The notes beneath the pieces are model-generated. The model was given only the letters and a program-made list of their open reading frames with translations. It did no database searches and was not told the DNA's origin. Source: Tubulanus polymorphus (taxonomy: Eukaryota; Nemertea; Palaeonemertea; Tubulaniformes; Tubulanidae). Taken from it: a DNA stretch of 64,000 nucleotides. Made by a program: the position numbers and the translations under genes. Below, in pieces: positions 23,624-35,562 of the stretch; positions within the stretch are counted from its first letter, which is position 1, and each line of letters begins with the position of its first letter. Location: contig NC_134025.1 of NCBI RefSeq assembly GCF_964204645.1, positions 23,652,001-23,716,000 of the forward strand, given 5' to 3'.

Positions 23624-25508
23624 ATGAAGTTTTTCATCGTGTTTGCCGTGATCGTAGTTGCTGCCCAGGGTAAGTTTTAAGTTACTCACATCTGAAATGT
23701 CTTGATATGAAAGAAATGGCTGCGCTTTGGCATTTATCTTGTCTATACATGTACTATGATATTTATGTTCGACGTTGTAACATCGATGTTCGTTATAACT
23801 TCAAAATATTTCGAACACCAACAGGCTGTCCAGATTTTATGTGCATGATGCATTGTGAACACGGTTTCCAAAAGGGACCTGATGGTTGCGATATTTGTTT
23901 ATGTAACGAGGAACCAGGTAAACATTATTACAGTCTTTATCCAATGATGTCACTTGAAATATTGTTACATCTACATAGAAATTGTCATTGAAATTAAATC
24001 TACTTTCTATTCTATTTGCTCGTGTTCTTCACGGATACATTAGAAAAGAGAAGTAAGTTTCATATCACAGAGATCTAATAAGACGATTGGTAAATTCCAC
24101 TTCTTTACATATGAATGTATGAATAACTGTTTCTAATTCCAGGCTGCCCAGATGTAATGTGTATGGTGCATTGCGAGCACGGGTTCCAGAAGGGACCTGA
24201 CGGCTGTGACACATGTCAATGTCACGACGAACCAGGTATGTATAATTCAATATTCTTATTTTGACGACGATACAATAATAATGACGCGTGGAAGTACTTA
24301 ATGAATCATCCATCTTTTTTCTTTTTTACACAGCTGCATTAGAAAAGCGAAGTAAGTTTATTATCCTTGTAATAAAAAAAATGGTCATAATGGTGGTAAT
24401 CGGAACTTGCGTTTTACATTGACTTGCTTATATTTGATTCTAGGCTGTCCAGATGTAATGTGTATGATGCATTGCGAGCACGGGTTCCAGAAAGGCGATG
24501 ATGGTTGTGCAGTCTGCAAATGTAACGAGGATCCAGGTAACTTTGATTTGAAAATAATCAACATATTTCCATTTAATTGAACTTCCTCCGAAAATAGAAT
24601 CTCATTCACAATCTCATTCATATTTCGGGGCTTAATCGAGTGTATTTGAAATTTCAATAAAAACGCAAGATTTTTTTGCAGCTGAAGTAGAAAAAAGAAG
24701 TAAGTAGAATAATGAGCGATAGGATTTGAAGCCAAGGACGTTGCCCAAGCATTTTGAGTGTAAAATTCGGCTATTCATTTACTTCGATTTCATTTCTCTT
24801 AGTTATTCAAGATGTTTCCTCGATATGAATCGATAAATCCTTGTTTTTTTTTGTTTTCTGCCAAAAGGTTCAAAGCATTGTAAGACATGTAGAATGCACT
24901 GTCCCCACGGTTTTGTAATGGGAGCTGATGGTTGTCCTTCGTGCGAATGCCGCCAGATTGAGTTGCCACCTTTACCTGAAGGTAATGTCACCAACACCTA
25001 GTTTTATTATATATTTTTCATTTTACATGCATATAGTTATGAAGAAAAAATGTTGTTAAAAACTTTCTTGAACTTTTTTAAACGGATGATAATTTCTGAT
25101 ATTTTATCACATCTATCCGTTTAGAACATTGTAAGACATGTAGAATGCATTGCCCAAACGGTTTTGTGATGGGTGCTGATGGCTGTCATTTGTGCGAATG
25201 TAAACAAGTACTACCTCCACTCGAAGGTATGTCGCATCACATTCTGGGACTTTCTTTATCTATCGATGCTTACGTCTATCCTTGTATCTAATCCTCATGA
25301 TTATGTTCAGTTCCAGCGAGAAAACCGTGTAGAACTTGTAGAATGAGATGTCCGTACGGTTTCGTTATGGGCACAGACGGTTGTCCAACTTGTGAATGCA
25401 AAGAAAGTCATCAATGTACGTATATATATCTACGAAAGGATCGTTTATGCAAATTCTTCTGAAGTTAAAATTCTCATCTTGTTTAATTTTGTTTTTATTT
25501 TCACAGAA
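23624..25508 (+). CDS. Antistasin-type protease inhibitor polyprotein A (six domains)
   Basis: Exons: 23624-23669, 23825-23917, 24044-24052, 24143-24235, 24334-24351, 24444-24536, 24682-24699, 24868-24981, 25125-25226, 25311-25415, 25507-25508; 230 residues. Exon 1 encodes a signal peptide (MKFFIVFAVIVVAAQG). Six 30-residue antistasin-like domains follow, one per large exon. Three have C-x4-C-x3-C-x10-C-x2-C-x-C spacing (CPDVMCMMHCEHGFQKG type) and three have C-x2-C at the start (CKTCRMHCPNGFVMG type). Antistasin domains inhibit serine proteases; the targets here are unknown. All introns are phase 1. Microexons of 9, 18 and 18 nt encode EKR, AALEKR and AEVEKR linkers between or after the first three domains, so dibasic processing is likely. 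The stop codon is split (T at 25415, AA at 25507-25508). AATAAA at 25618. Confidence 0.88.
24607..24656 (+). repeat. Intron tract shared with gene B
   Basis: These 50 bases, in the intron before the AEVEKR microexon of gene A, match 27480-27529 in the last intron of gene B with one mismatch. They include the central string ttcggggcttaatcgagtg. In gene B the tract runs straight into a used splice acceptor; here it does not. Confidence 0.85.
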
Positions 25509-25617
25509 AATCTAAGTGTTGATCTGCGTGTGTGACAATTTTCCAGTTCCGGTGCTCTTATAATTAATTAATCAAAAAGATCGTAAAATTCACACCATTA
25601 TGATATACATGGAATGA

Positions 25618-25623
25618 AATAAA
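25618..25623 (+). terminator. Poly(A) signal of antistasin gene A
   Basis: AATAAA 110 bases after the split stop codon. Confidence 0.6.
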
Positions 25624-25940
25624 GAAAACGTTTTAGTAAACAGATGCATTTTCTTAGATTTGTTTTGGTTGTTGTTAACCGAAAGCTCCATTATTATATG
25701 TAAATCACCAAAGTAACAAGTGGAGCGATAAGAGGAGACACGTATTTATCGGTTGAAGAAAAACGTCAGTCTAGAGCTAATCTGATAAAAATAGAAATTT
25801 CATTGAATGCCACTTTCATTCACCGAACTAATGAAATGGTCAAAGCCTACCGATAAACGCGTTGACCTGTTGACTCGCTAATGGAAACCATGTGTTAACT
25901 TTTACATCGATTAAATTGATAACCAAACGATTGAAACTAC

Positions 25941-25947
25941 TATAAGT
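25941..25947 (+). promoter_or_regulatory. TATA-like box of antistasin gene B
   Basis: TATAAGT lies 63 bases upstream of the ATG at 26004, in the same place as the TATA box of gene A. Confidence 0.5.
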
Positions 25948-26003
25948 ACTACCAATAAACTATGCCGGTCACTTCCACCTGAAGGAACGCATACAGACGG
26001 AAA

Positions 26004-27619
26004 ATGAAGTTTTTGATCGTACTCGTCTCGGTTATCGCTGCTACCCATGGTGAGTGTTTTCATATTGCCGTCGATAATAGAAATCTTTAGCTAAAGGAAA
26101 CATTTTTTCATGAACTGTTTTCCCTACTGAAGGCTGCTCTGATGTTATGTGCATGATGCATTGCGAAAACGGTTTCCAAAAGGGGCCTGACGGTTGCGAT
26201 ATTTGCGCATGTAAACCAGGTACGTTTATAAACATAGTTATCGTTTGAGGATCTGTCAAATTATTCCGCAATGGTTATACCTTCGACATGAGAAAAAGTG
26301 AACATGCATATTCAAAATAAATTGAACCGATTATTACTTTTCAATAGCGATATAATATCACCCTGAAAAGTTGATCTCGTCCATTGGCATCTGGTAAAAT
26401 GTACATAGATCTAATTTCTAATTGAAGTCTGCTCAGAAGCTATGTGCATGATGCATTGCGAATACGGTTTCCAGAAGGGACCTGACGGTTGCGATATTTG
26501 CGCGTGTAACGACAAACCAGGTAATTTTGTATTACTATTAGAGCATAGAACCAGATAAAATGACAGAAGGAACTGTTTTTCTAATACATGTTTCTTTATC
26601 AATCTCTTTACAGCTGCAATAGAAAAGCGAAGTGAGTTTAGATTATCTAGATAATGATTATCTACATAACATTTAATGGTCATACGAAGCATAAACATGG
26701 AAACATGACTATCACGTTTACCCATACGACTCAAAGCGTAAATGTCTATCATTCCAGGCTGCCCAGATGTAATGTGTATGATGCATTGTGAGCACGGCTT
26801 CCAGAAGGGACCTGACGGTTGCAGCGTGTGCAAATGCAACGAGCCAGGTGTGTTAAAATATTTGTTTGAATCAAGTGATTTTTATCCTTATTAATTGCTT
26901 TATCAAATTTCTTTGATTTTTCCAATCGTATTTATCGTCATTCTTTTTTATTGATTACAGCATTAGTGAAAAGAAGTAAGTATATTTATTAGCGGCCAGT
27001 CAGTCAAGAACTTGTATATCAATCTGACTACACTATTCCATTATAACGTATATTAAAAGGAGTTCCATAATTTCTATTTTAGGCTGTCCAGATGCTATGT
27101 GTATGATGTATTGTGAATATGGATTCCAGAAAGGATCTGATGGCTGTGATATCTGTCAATGTAAAGAAATACCAGGTAAGTTCGTAGCTTCCGTCATGCA
27201 TCACATTGAGATATGTAGTTTCTATTTGATTTCGTAATTTGCTGGGTACGAAATAGTCATCATTCGCTAAAGATTGTTTTCCGTAATGTTTTTGGGTGTA
27301 AAAAAGTTTTGCATCAGTACTTAAATAAGTCTTTTTCGTTGATAATTTTCGCAGCACCAAAGTTCTGTAAAACTTGTCGAATGAGATGTCCGAACGGTTT
27401 CATAATGGGCGATGATGGCTGCCCAACATGCAAATGTAAAGCAACTCCGGAAGGTATGTAAATAAAAGGTTATTATTGACACAATCTCATTCATATTTCG
27501 GGGCTTAATCGAGTGTATTTGATATTTCAGAATGTGCCCGCCGCCCAATGTGTAGAATGTACTGCCAAAATGGATTCATGCAAGGTCCCGATGGCTGCGA
27601 CATCTGCAAGTGCAAATAG
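26004..27619 (+). CDS. Antistasin-type protease inhibitor polyprotein B (six domains)
   Basis: Exons: 26004-26049, 26133-26219, 26428-26520, 26614-26631, 26758-26847, 26961-26975, 27083-27175, 27355-27453, 27531-27619; 209 residues and a TAG. The signal peptide is MKFLIVLVSVIAATHG. Domains 1-4 have the C-x4-C opening (CSDVMC, CSEAMC, CPDVMC, CPDAMC), domain 5 has C-x2-C (CKTCRMRCPNGF) and domain 6 has C-x5-C (CARRPMCRMYC). Microexons of 18 and 15 nt give AAIEKR and ALVKR linkers flanking domain 3; domains 1 and 2 are joined without a dibasic site. All introns are phase 1. The gene is a tandem paralogue of gene A, about 500 bp downstream in the same orientation. Secretion and protease inhibition are inferred from the family; targets are unknown. 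Confidence 0.88.
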
Positions 27620-27803
27620 ACATTCGGGTACGTGGAGCGATCTGTTCGTGTTTCTTGTATGAAATTCTTCTTCGTAAAAATATCTTTTTCCTTCAGAATT
27701 TCTTTCTCTGTATTTCCAGTCTCAAGATTCAAGAGATTCGAGTGAAAATCCCTGTGATTAATCAAAGTTTTTGTCTAATTTTTTCATTGTAATGAGAAAT
27801 GAT

Positions 27804-27809
27804 AATAAA
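27804..27809 (+). terminator. Poly(A) signal of antistasin gene B
   Basis: AATAAA 185 bases after the TAG of gene B. Confidence 0.55.
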
Positions 27810-27829
27810 CGAATGATAAAATGTAACAT

Positions 27830-28345
27830 CTGAGTTTTTACGCGCCGATGGATATTTTTACATACACCTTCATCTCAGTTACGTCGAATCATTTCTATCA
27901 TTCATACAACTGTAGTTGTTGATTTCCAAATAATAAGAAACTCTAGATATATACTTCTCTAGTAATAAAAACAAAGTTTATTTCAAATAAAGAATTTACA
28001 TAATTGATAACACAATATTGCTGATAAGCTTCTATGGTTAAGATCGTTGGAAATTTAAAATCGACTGATAGTAAAATGGACTGGTGAGAAATGCGTTGGA
28101 AAGTGTCCTGTTGTTACGGCCAAGTTGGGAATCGACATCTCCATTATTCCTACGTAATACAACTGAATCATCGGCGAGTGAGCTGTTGTACTGAAAAATT
28201 TGAATTTATAAATTGTAAGTTAAAATTGGAAAATCCGATTTTACAATTATTTGTATGTTTTATTACGTTATTTATTATGGAAAAATAGAACAAAATGGAC
28301 AATACTTCCGCTAAACATTGTCTCCATGGCAACGGAAAGCGAAAT
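27830..28345. other. Convergent 3' spacer between antistasin gene B and the SMOC gene
   Basis: AT-rich; contains the likely minus-strand poly(A) signal of the SMOC gene (tttatt on the plus strand at 27977-27982). No further exon is visible. Confidence 0.45.
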
Positions 28346-31300
28346 TTACATCTTAAACGAATTGATGATCGGTACTGCTGGCAAAGCAACAAATAGTTTA
28401 GCCATTAGATCATCGAAAAGTAACAACAAATTTGGTTTCTTAATTAGGATTTATTATTCCAAGTTATATTACAAAATAATGTAAATTCGAAATTTGTGTC
28501 AATTTTTCGAAATCCGTTGCCATGATTTCAGAACCATCCGTTCATTTCCTGTAAATAAAATTTCAATTGCGAATTCACAATGTCCATTCAGAAAACAACG
28601 AAATTGATAAATGAATTTTTGAAACTCATACATACATAGCTTACCTTCTTGACGCGCCTCTAAATCCATATCCTCGATATCTGACCCTCAAACTATCAAA
28701 TGTTTTGCGAAACAAACAAGATATTGCATTTTACATACCTGATCGGCGTTTTATTAAAAAGACAAAAAGGTCTACAAATACATCATGAATCGTTACGATC
28801 AAATTGGACGCCGTCCAACAAAGTTTAGAGAGATATGTACAAAATGCAATGAATTTATACACGCTATATCATACTCCAGTAGTTGAAGCCTATGCTAACC
28901 ATCTAACGAGAGTGCAACTAGACTTCTATTCACCCGCGGTTAAAATCAATTGTCAACGAATTCCTTAAAATACATTCATCATCACAGTTTGTACGCCATT
29001 TTGTACGCGATTCTATTTTCGTGATTGTCACCATAATATTCATAGCACAGTATATCATATATTGAAATTGTACAATAGCACTAAAAATCCCGGGTTTCAC
29101 TCCGATCGTCGGTAGGAAATATTATATCATTTGATAATATCCTTTGCGTAGAATCAATCCACAGGTGAATGTTTTCTTTTTTAATCACTGTGTAGATACT
29201 TACTAAACGGATTCGGTCCTTTACGCTTCGGTTGCTTGGGAAGCTTCTTATCTGAAATGAAAGGAGGTACGGTAAATGATTACTGATAGTTCGTTGGATT
29301 GACAAAAGTGGCTGCTAAGTGAATAGTATCGCACCATGTATGCCCATACAATCGACCCATTCGTCGATTGTGATTTTCTTGTTGTTATTCGCATCGCAGA
29401 ATTTCACGAAATTTCTAGCGCATTTCCGTAACGATTTCTTTCCTTTCACGTCTTTGTTCGATCGTATTTCGAGTTTAAGATTTCGTCTTTCGCGTCGGTC
29501 GATCATCTGAAGAAGAATCGAAACGTCCAAATTCATCGATAAGTTTTATGAAATTCCCAAAGAAAAATGATCGCCCGAAGAAGCAGCACCGAACTTCAAG
29601 AGTAGACAGTATAATAAGAGACAGAAACCCTCACTCACGTTTTGAAAACATTAAAAATATTTCGTAAGTGCAACTTACCATATTATTATTTTCGTCCAAC
29701 ATGTGAAGTTTCCAACGTATAGCCTGTTCCTCTATCGAATGTTTTGGATCAGGATCTGGAACTTTCCTGCAAAACAATATGTAAACTTTTCGGTACTTTA
29801 AACGTATGGAATTCAATGAAATAAATCAAATTGAATTCACGTTATCATAAAGGAAGTCACTCGGAATGCAGACATAAATCATCTCATTTTACTATGGGTT
29901 ACATCAAAAGTACATAAAAAGGATGTATTTTTGCTTGCATATATTTCTGAAATGTATTCATTGAATCCAGTAGGTGTCTCACCTTGTACCGGTATTGTTG
30001 TTGGCATATTCAACCATATCTTTAGTCATTTTGTCTAACTGGGCGGTTATGAACCTTCTCCTGTGCACAGGTGGGCAATCTGTTGCAATAAGAATAAAAT
30101 AAAGAAGATAATATTAATTCCAATTCAGGTTCATTATAATTCGTATATATGTTACACTTATATGGACCTTTCATGATACGTATGTTGATGTTTTCGCAAC
30201 TCGGCGTTACTTTGAATGTTGATGTTCCGGCGATTGGTACGCCCGTATTTTCATCTGCACACCAGCAATAGCCAGTCGACTCGTGACACTGGGTCGATTG
30301 AAATTTACCAGCCGCGCTGCATTTCGGTATGAATATATTACCATTCGGGTCGGTTCGATGGTTTTCCAGGGCCACTTTCCGTTCGTGCGCGCAATCTTTC
30401 GTTTCTTAATAAAAATGAGCTTTTTGTAGCAACATGTATACGTATATATTGCACGTGCATTTATATAATGAATACATTTTTTTTCAAACTAAAGCTGAGT
30501 TCTAGGATTCTTACCTTCGGTATTATCAGTATCTTCCTCTTCTTCTTCATCTGTTCCCACATCGAGCCAAGCAGCGGCGCCACCTGATAAATCTTTGTGT
30601 AAAAACGGAAAGGCATTCATCTCATTAAACAACATAATTTTGCAAATATCTTACAATAAAGAAATCATTAATCTAGTCACTAATAGAGGATGTACCTTGT
30701 TCATGTTGTATAGATAGTGTTGTGCCCGAAGTAACTATTCGTCTTAAACAAATTATATTTCTAGGAGTGAAGTGCTTTGTGAAAACTAGCTTTTTACTAT
30801 TCTGATGAACTCAGAGCTCATTTTAAATCTTACTCATATTTTACCGAATGTGTATATATATTTTTTCAACTTCACAGTCGACGAGGAAAATCTGGTAAAC
30901 TCTGCCTTACCTCCTAGCTTGCTAATGGTTGACTTCTTTTCGGGCGTGATCAGAGGTCGCGCGGTGACTTGCTTAACGTCTGAGTTGAGCGACAAAAACA
31001 AGCGGAATGAAACTATATAAGACAGGTGTGAGGAGCCCTGTTCTAGTCGTAGAACAGGAAATATATTGCACTTATGCCCGGCCTGCTTTTACTGGTTAGC
31101 AATTACAAGAACAGATAAAAAGAAGACATTAGCAGCGATGTTAGCAAGCGAAAGCAATAAATTTGTTTGGTTCTGTTTATCATTCGAAACTGTAGTTTCA
31201 CACTTTTGTTTTTCACAGTTTTGACCAAAAGAGAAAAAAATCTCCAAATTTTCTGTAAGTTGATAATTACGCACCAGAAAAACTATTCCGAGCAAAATGC

Positions 31301-34300
31301 GTTTACGCCACAAAATCCAGTGTTCGGTGTTCGCAACATGTGCTTTTTACAATTGTTGTTATACACAAGCAAGCGAAGCAGTTACCTATTTTCTAAAGTA
31401 AGAGCGGGAATACGAAGATATTTTACAGAAAGACCCCACCACCGTCATTTCAGATACATACTCAGACAAACACGCATCCATTCGGCGATAAGAAATGAAT
31501 TTATATATTTTTCGATTGAGTTGAATAAACCTGAACTAATAATTTAATATTCACCACAAGCATCATAGGTCTTATCAAACAAAGAAGCATAAACGACTCA
31601 GGCTGTAGCTACGGAGAATTTTTTACATCATCTAATTATACATTCACATTCTAGCGAATATGGTTCAATTGGGTTCAAGCATTTGTTGAGATTAAGATAT
31701 TTGGTTGTTTACTAATTCATCGTTACTCTGTCAACTTAGTTTTGGGTCTGGAATTTGCCGCACGATGTAAGCAATTTTTACGTAGTGATTTTGTCAATAA
31801 TGGGAAGGAAAACAAATATGCGTACATACACGCACGCACTCACACGCTCACATATACAAAAATATTGCACATTTCCCAAACGTTTTCTGCTTTCTTAGAT
31901 CATGCCCGGTTAACTCTGACCGCTACTTCGTGTATGACTGTCTCGGCTCGTATTTGAATTCTATTCTAAAACACTGCGAAGATGACTTACTATTGATATC
32001 GACTCCAAGGCAGACGGACCATTCGCTGCGAGCTATGCGGCTGTCAGAATCTATATCACAGTACTGCATGAAATCGCGGGCACATCGTTTCGGTTTCACG
32101 TGGCGTCGTATCATCCGAGTCAGTGAACGTATTTCAGACTTCTTCAGTCGGTTATCTCGGTTTTTATCCATCTCACTGAACTTCCATTCGATCACTCGTT
32201 TCTCGAACGTGTCTGCGAAATGTTATCATTATTTTTTTCCTCATTATTTCAAAGACAAGATTAATATCATTCGTACACACGTTTTATTTAATGTAATCAT
32301 CTGAGATTAAGATGAATGTTTACTCCGATATGAGGATTTGCGTAATAAAAAAGCTCTTGGGATTAATTTGTGAAACTATAAGACAATCGTGTATTCGATG
32401 TTTATAATGCCAAAATTTCGAAATGATTAATTGTGCAATTCACCATCGTGGATTTATTCCGTTTGGATGGTGTTCACGCTTCAGTTACATGTTTACTTAG
32501 AATTACCTGTAATCCCACTTTGTTTTAATTTCGGTTGAGAGTCTTTCGGTAATCTATGATATTCCTTTTTAAATAAATTTACGAGATTTGAATTAAACGT
32601 TGATCTATCGGTTTGGTTGCATCCTGTAAAGATAAAGTTCAATACTTTTCAATACTATAATTGGTAAGGAAAAATGGTTAAAATGTAATGCAGTCAAAAC
32701 TTGAAGACCAGGGACACCGTGCCCACTTGACAATCCGACAGCTTTAACACTGAACGCTCCCTGGTAAAATACAGAAACATGACCTCGAAACACGTCACAA
32801 ACACATCAGGATTTTGGCAAACACTACTGGCTGCAAGCGTGATTCTGATCAGGCCAATTTCTAAGCCGCCGATGTGTCGTCTGGACATGTACAAACGAAA
32901 TATCAAGACAATCCATCGAAGCGTCTTCGAAACCTTTCAAAATAATTTGATTCCGTCTACGGACAGACAGTTGAACGAAAACTGAACGCAATAGCCCACT
33001 TGGGGCAGCTAAAAACATACCCTTCTTTCCCTTTAAGCGTTTCTTTCTTTTCTTTCCTTGCTCTAGAAAAAAAAACAACAAATGCAAAATATAAGAATTG
33101 TGAATTTCGAAAATATATATCGTAGAAAATCGGAATCGAAGTTTATTATGGTTGCTTTAGGGTAAAACTACCAAGGGAGTTGCTGATTACTCATCATTTC
33201 AAAGAAAATAGTACTTTTGCATTTTCGTGCTCGAACAACTCTGATTAGTCCAAGTCGCCCTTGCTGCGAAAATGAATGCTAAAATAAGTGCAGCTTGTCT
33301 GGCGATCGATCTTTCTCTGAGACAGACTACAAGCGGCGGTCACAAGATAAATCAAGATTTGATCGCGAATAGAACGTAGTTGTTCGAAAGCAGATCGCTA
33401 TCTGCGGTCATACGTCGTTGACGTAAATTGCTTCGTAAAGAAAATTAGCCGGCGATATAGATTTCGAAATGGACGTCGGTTTATCATCAACGCCGCAATA
33501 GAGCATATAACTTAATATGCTTATGTACGTACTAGAAGATGTGCTTACCAATTTCACCCGAGCTTAGCAAAAGCTACAGAGTGTGCTCTGCACCAATTCA
33601 ATTCAATTCAAAATACAACAAACGCGTGTACTCGTGAAAGAATTTCCAGCTAGGCCACTTACTTTGGCATTTTGGTTTCTTTCCTTTTACTGATGTGCCT
33701 GGAATGGGTTTGCCTTCCTTGTTTACGCACCAGCAATAACCAGTGGCCTGGTGGCATTGCACCTTGGAAAAAGAACCATCTGCCTCGCAGTTCGGTATGT
33801 AAATGCCCACAACTCCAGCCCCAGTCGCCCCATCGGACTGCTGTTGGCTTTTCTCAGCTTTCAGTTTCTCCTCTTGACAACGCGTTGGGTCTAAATGAGA
33901 ACGAGAAAACTGACTGGCAAGTTTATTGGTTATCTTGCTAAATGATGTCTAGAATAAATGATATAATACAAATTGTATAATATTATGGACCAATACAGTT
34001 ATTTCGGATTTCAATTGACCGGCAACGAGCGAAGTATTGATGACGTCGTGCACATCCTCTCAAAAATAATTATTGGAATTTATCAAAAATAGAATAAGGG
34101 TTACGAAATATATCTAATTAGAAAATAAACACCAAAATTCACAATTGCAATTGTTATTTTGAAACGCCAATATTGATGACGTAGTGCACGTCGCCTCATA
34201 CAGAACCTCTTAAGTAACGCATACTAGGTATATATACAAACATTATTCTAACGGTTTTTATAGCGTCAGAAAATTAGAAGATATCTTTTTGACTATAGCA

Positions 34301-35562
34301 TTTCATTCCATAATTCTAGGTGAATATTTTTTTAAACATGTATAAGTGGACTAAATTGTCTCGGTCGAACCAACTCGCAGGTGGCGAGGTATATTGTAGC
34401 GAATAGAAATATTATGACGAATAGAATATAAACGGATTAGTCGTAGATTTTCGATTTGGAAATTTCATTATGTGAAATGTCATCTTTTGACGCAACTTAA
34501 ACAAAATGCAGGTGTACATTTCGTGTGTGTGTGTGTATGTGACTGAGCAATATCTATGGACATTTCAAGTAGTTCTGAATAAGATCTTTAACTCGAGTGG
34601 TCGTGCTGGCAACAATACTCATTTCGAGTGATTAATTTGTGATGTGAACATTTCGTGGTTGAAGTGTGCAACCCGAACGTGAAATTATGCGCAATCTATA
34701 GACATAGACATGACGTGATCCACAAAACCGAACCAAACCAGCACCTGCACGATAATGGCCCTATTTGATTGTTTCAGCGTCGTACGGGACATGCAAAGAT
34801 CAAGCGCAAAACTTGAACGTGAGTTTAGTGTTTTTTTCGATGAAAGGTTGAGATTTCTTACAAGTCAACACGTCTGTCTGTACCGAAAAAATTGCGATTT
34901 CACGAGATTTTTATACAGGTGGCCTAAAAGCTGAAATGGCACATCCTTCTTAGAATCGTTCAACGGTGAATAGAATTGTACATCGTTTATTTCTAGTTTT
35001 TAAGAGGACGCTCGACTTCAATTGAAATCGGGTTCATGGGAATGTGAGAACTTACAATATGGCATTACATAATCTAAAAAGGACATTATGATTCAGAAAT
35101 AAATGACGATCATCTGATTATGAACAAATGGACGCAAATTCAGACTAGAGACATAACGCGCCAACGCACATATTCTCGTAATTGAGCAGATTTATCATGT
35201 ATCAATTTTTGTATAATTTCCGTATAATGTTTGGTATCTCCATCAGACGAGAACTGTTGCAATTGGGCTACTAACATTTGACATAAGTCAACTGCTTCAT
35301 CATTTTGTGACTGTAGGTATTATCACACGCGTCCTTCTAATATTCCAGATTTAGACGATACTAAAGAAGATATACTATTAAACTAACCTGAACATTTTCC
35401 TTTTCTTATTACTTTGATCGGTCGCTTTTCGCAAGTTTTCAAACGCAAAATCTCACATCTGGATTGATACGTTCGACCGTCTGAGGCACATACTTCTCGC
35501 GGCTTAATCTGCGTACAGTTCACCGAACAATTTGTGCTTCGACGGAATCGCAATGATGAGAT
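28346..35562 (-). CDS. SMOC: SMOC-type secreted modular calcium-binding protein with two EC domains (signal-peptide exon not found)
   Basis: Minus-strand exons: 35562-35388, 33890-33663, 32623-32507, 32212-31991, 30583-30515, 30404-30168, 30079-29983, 29766-29679, 29506-29335, 29251-29204, 28680-28645, 28377-28346; 506 residues, phases closing exactly. Order: Kazal/follistatin-like (VCASDGRTYQSRCEI), thyroglobulin-1 (QCHQATGYCWCVN), EC domain with EF-hands MDKNRDNRLKKSE and CDIDSDSRIARSEW, acidic linker (AAAWLDVGTDEEEEED), thyroglobulin-1 (QCHESTGYCWCAD), second EC domain with EF-hands LDENNNMMIDRRE and CDANNNKKITIDEW, then a basic tail (KLPKQPKRKG). SMOC proteins are extracellular matrix proteins that bind calcium and modulate BMP signalling. 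The vertebrate order as I recall it is Kazal, TY, SMOC-region, TY, EC, so the first EC is extra. The donor after the second TY (GTCCAT) is weak, and the two last short exons are the least certain. Confidence 0.85.
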
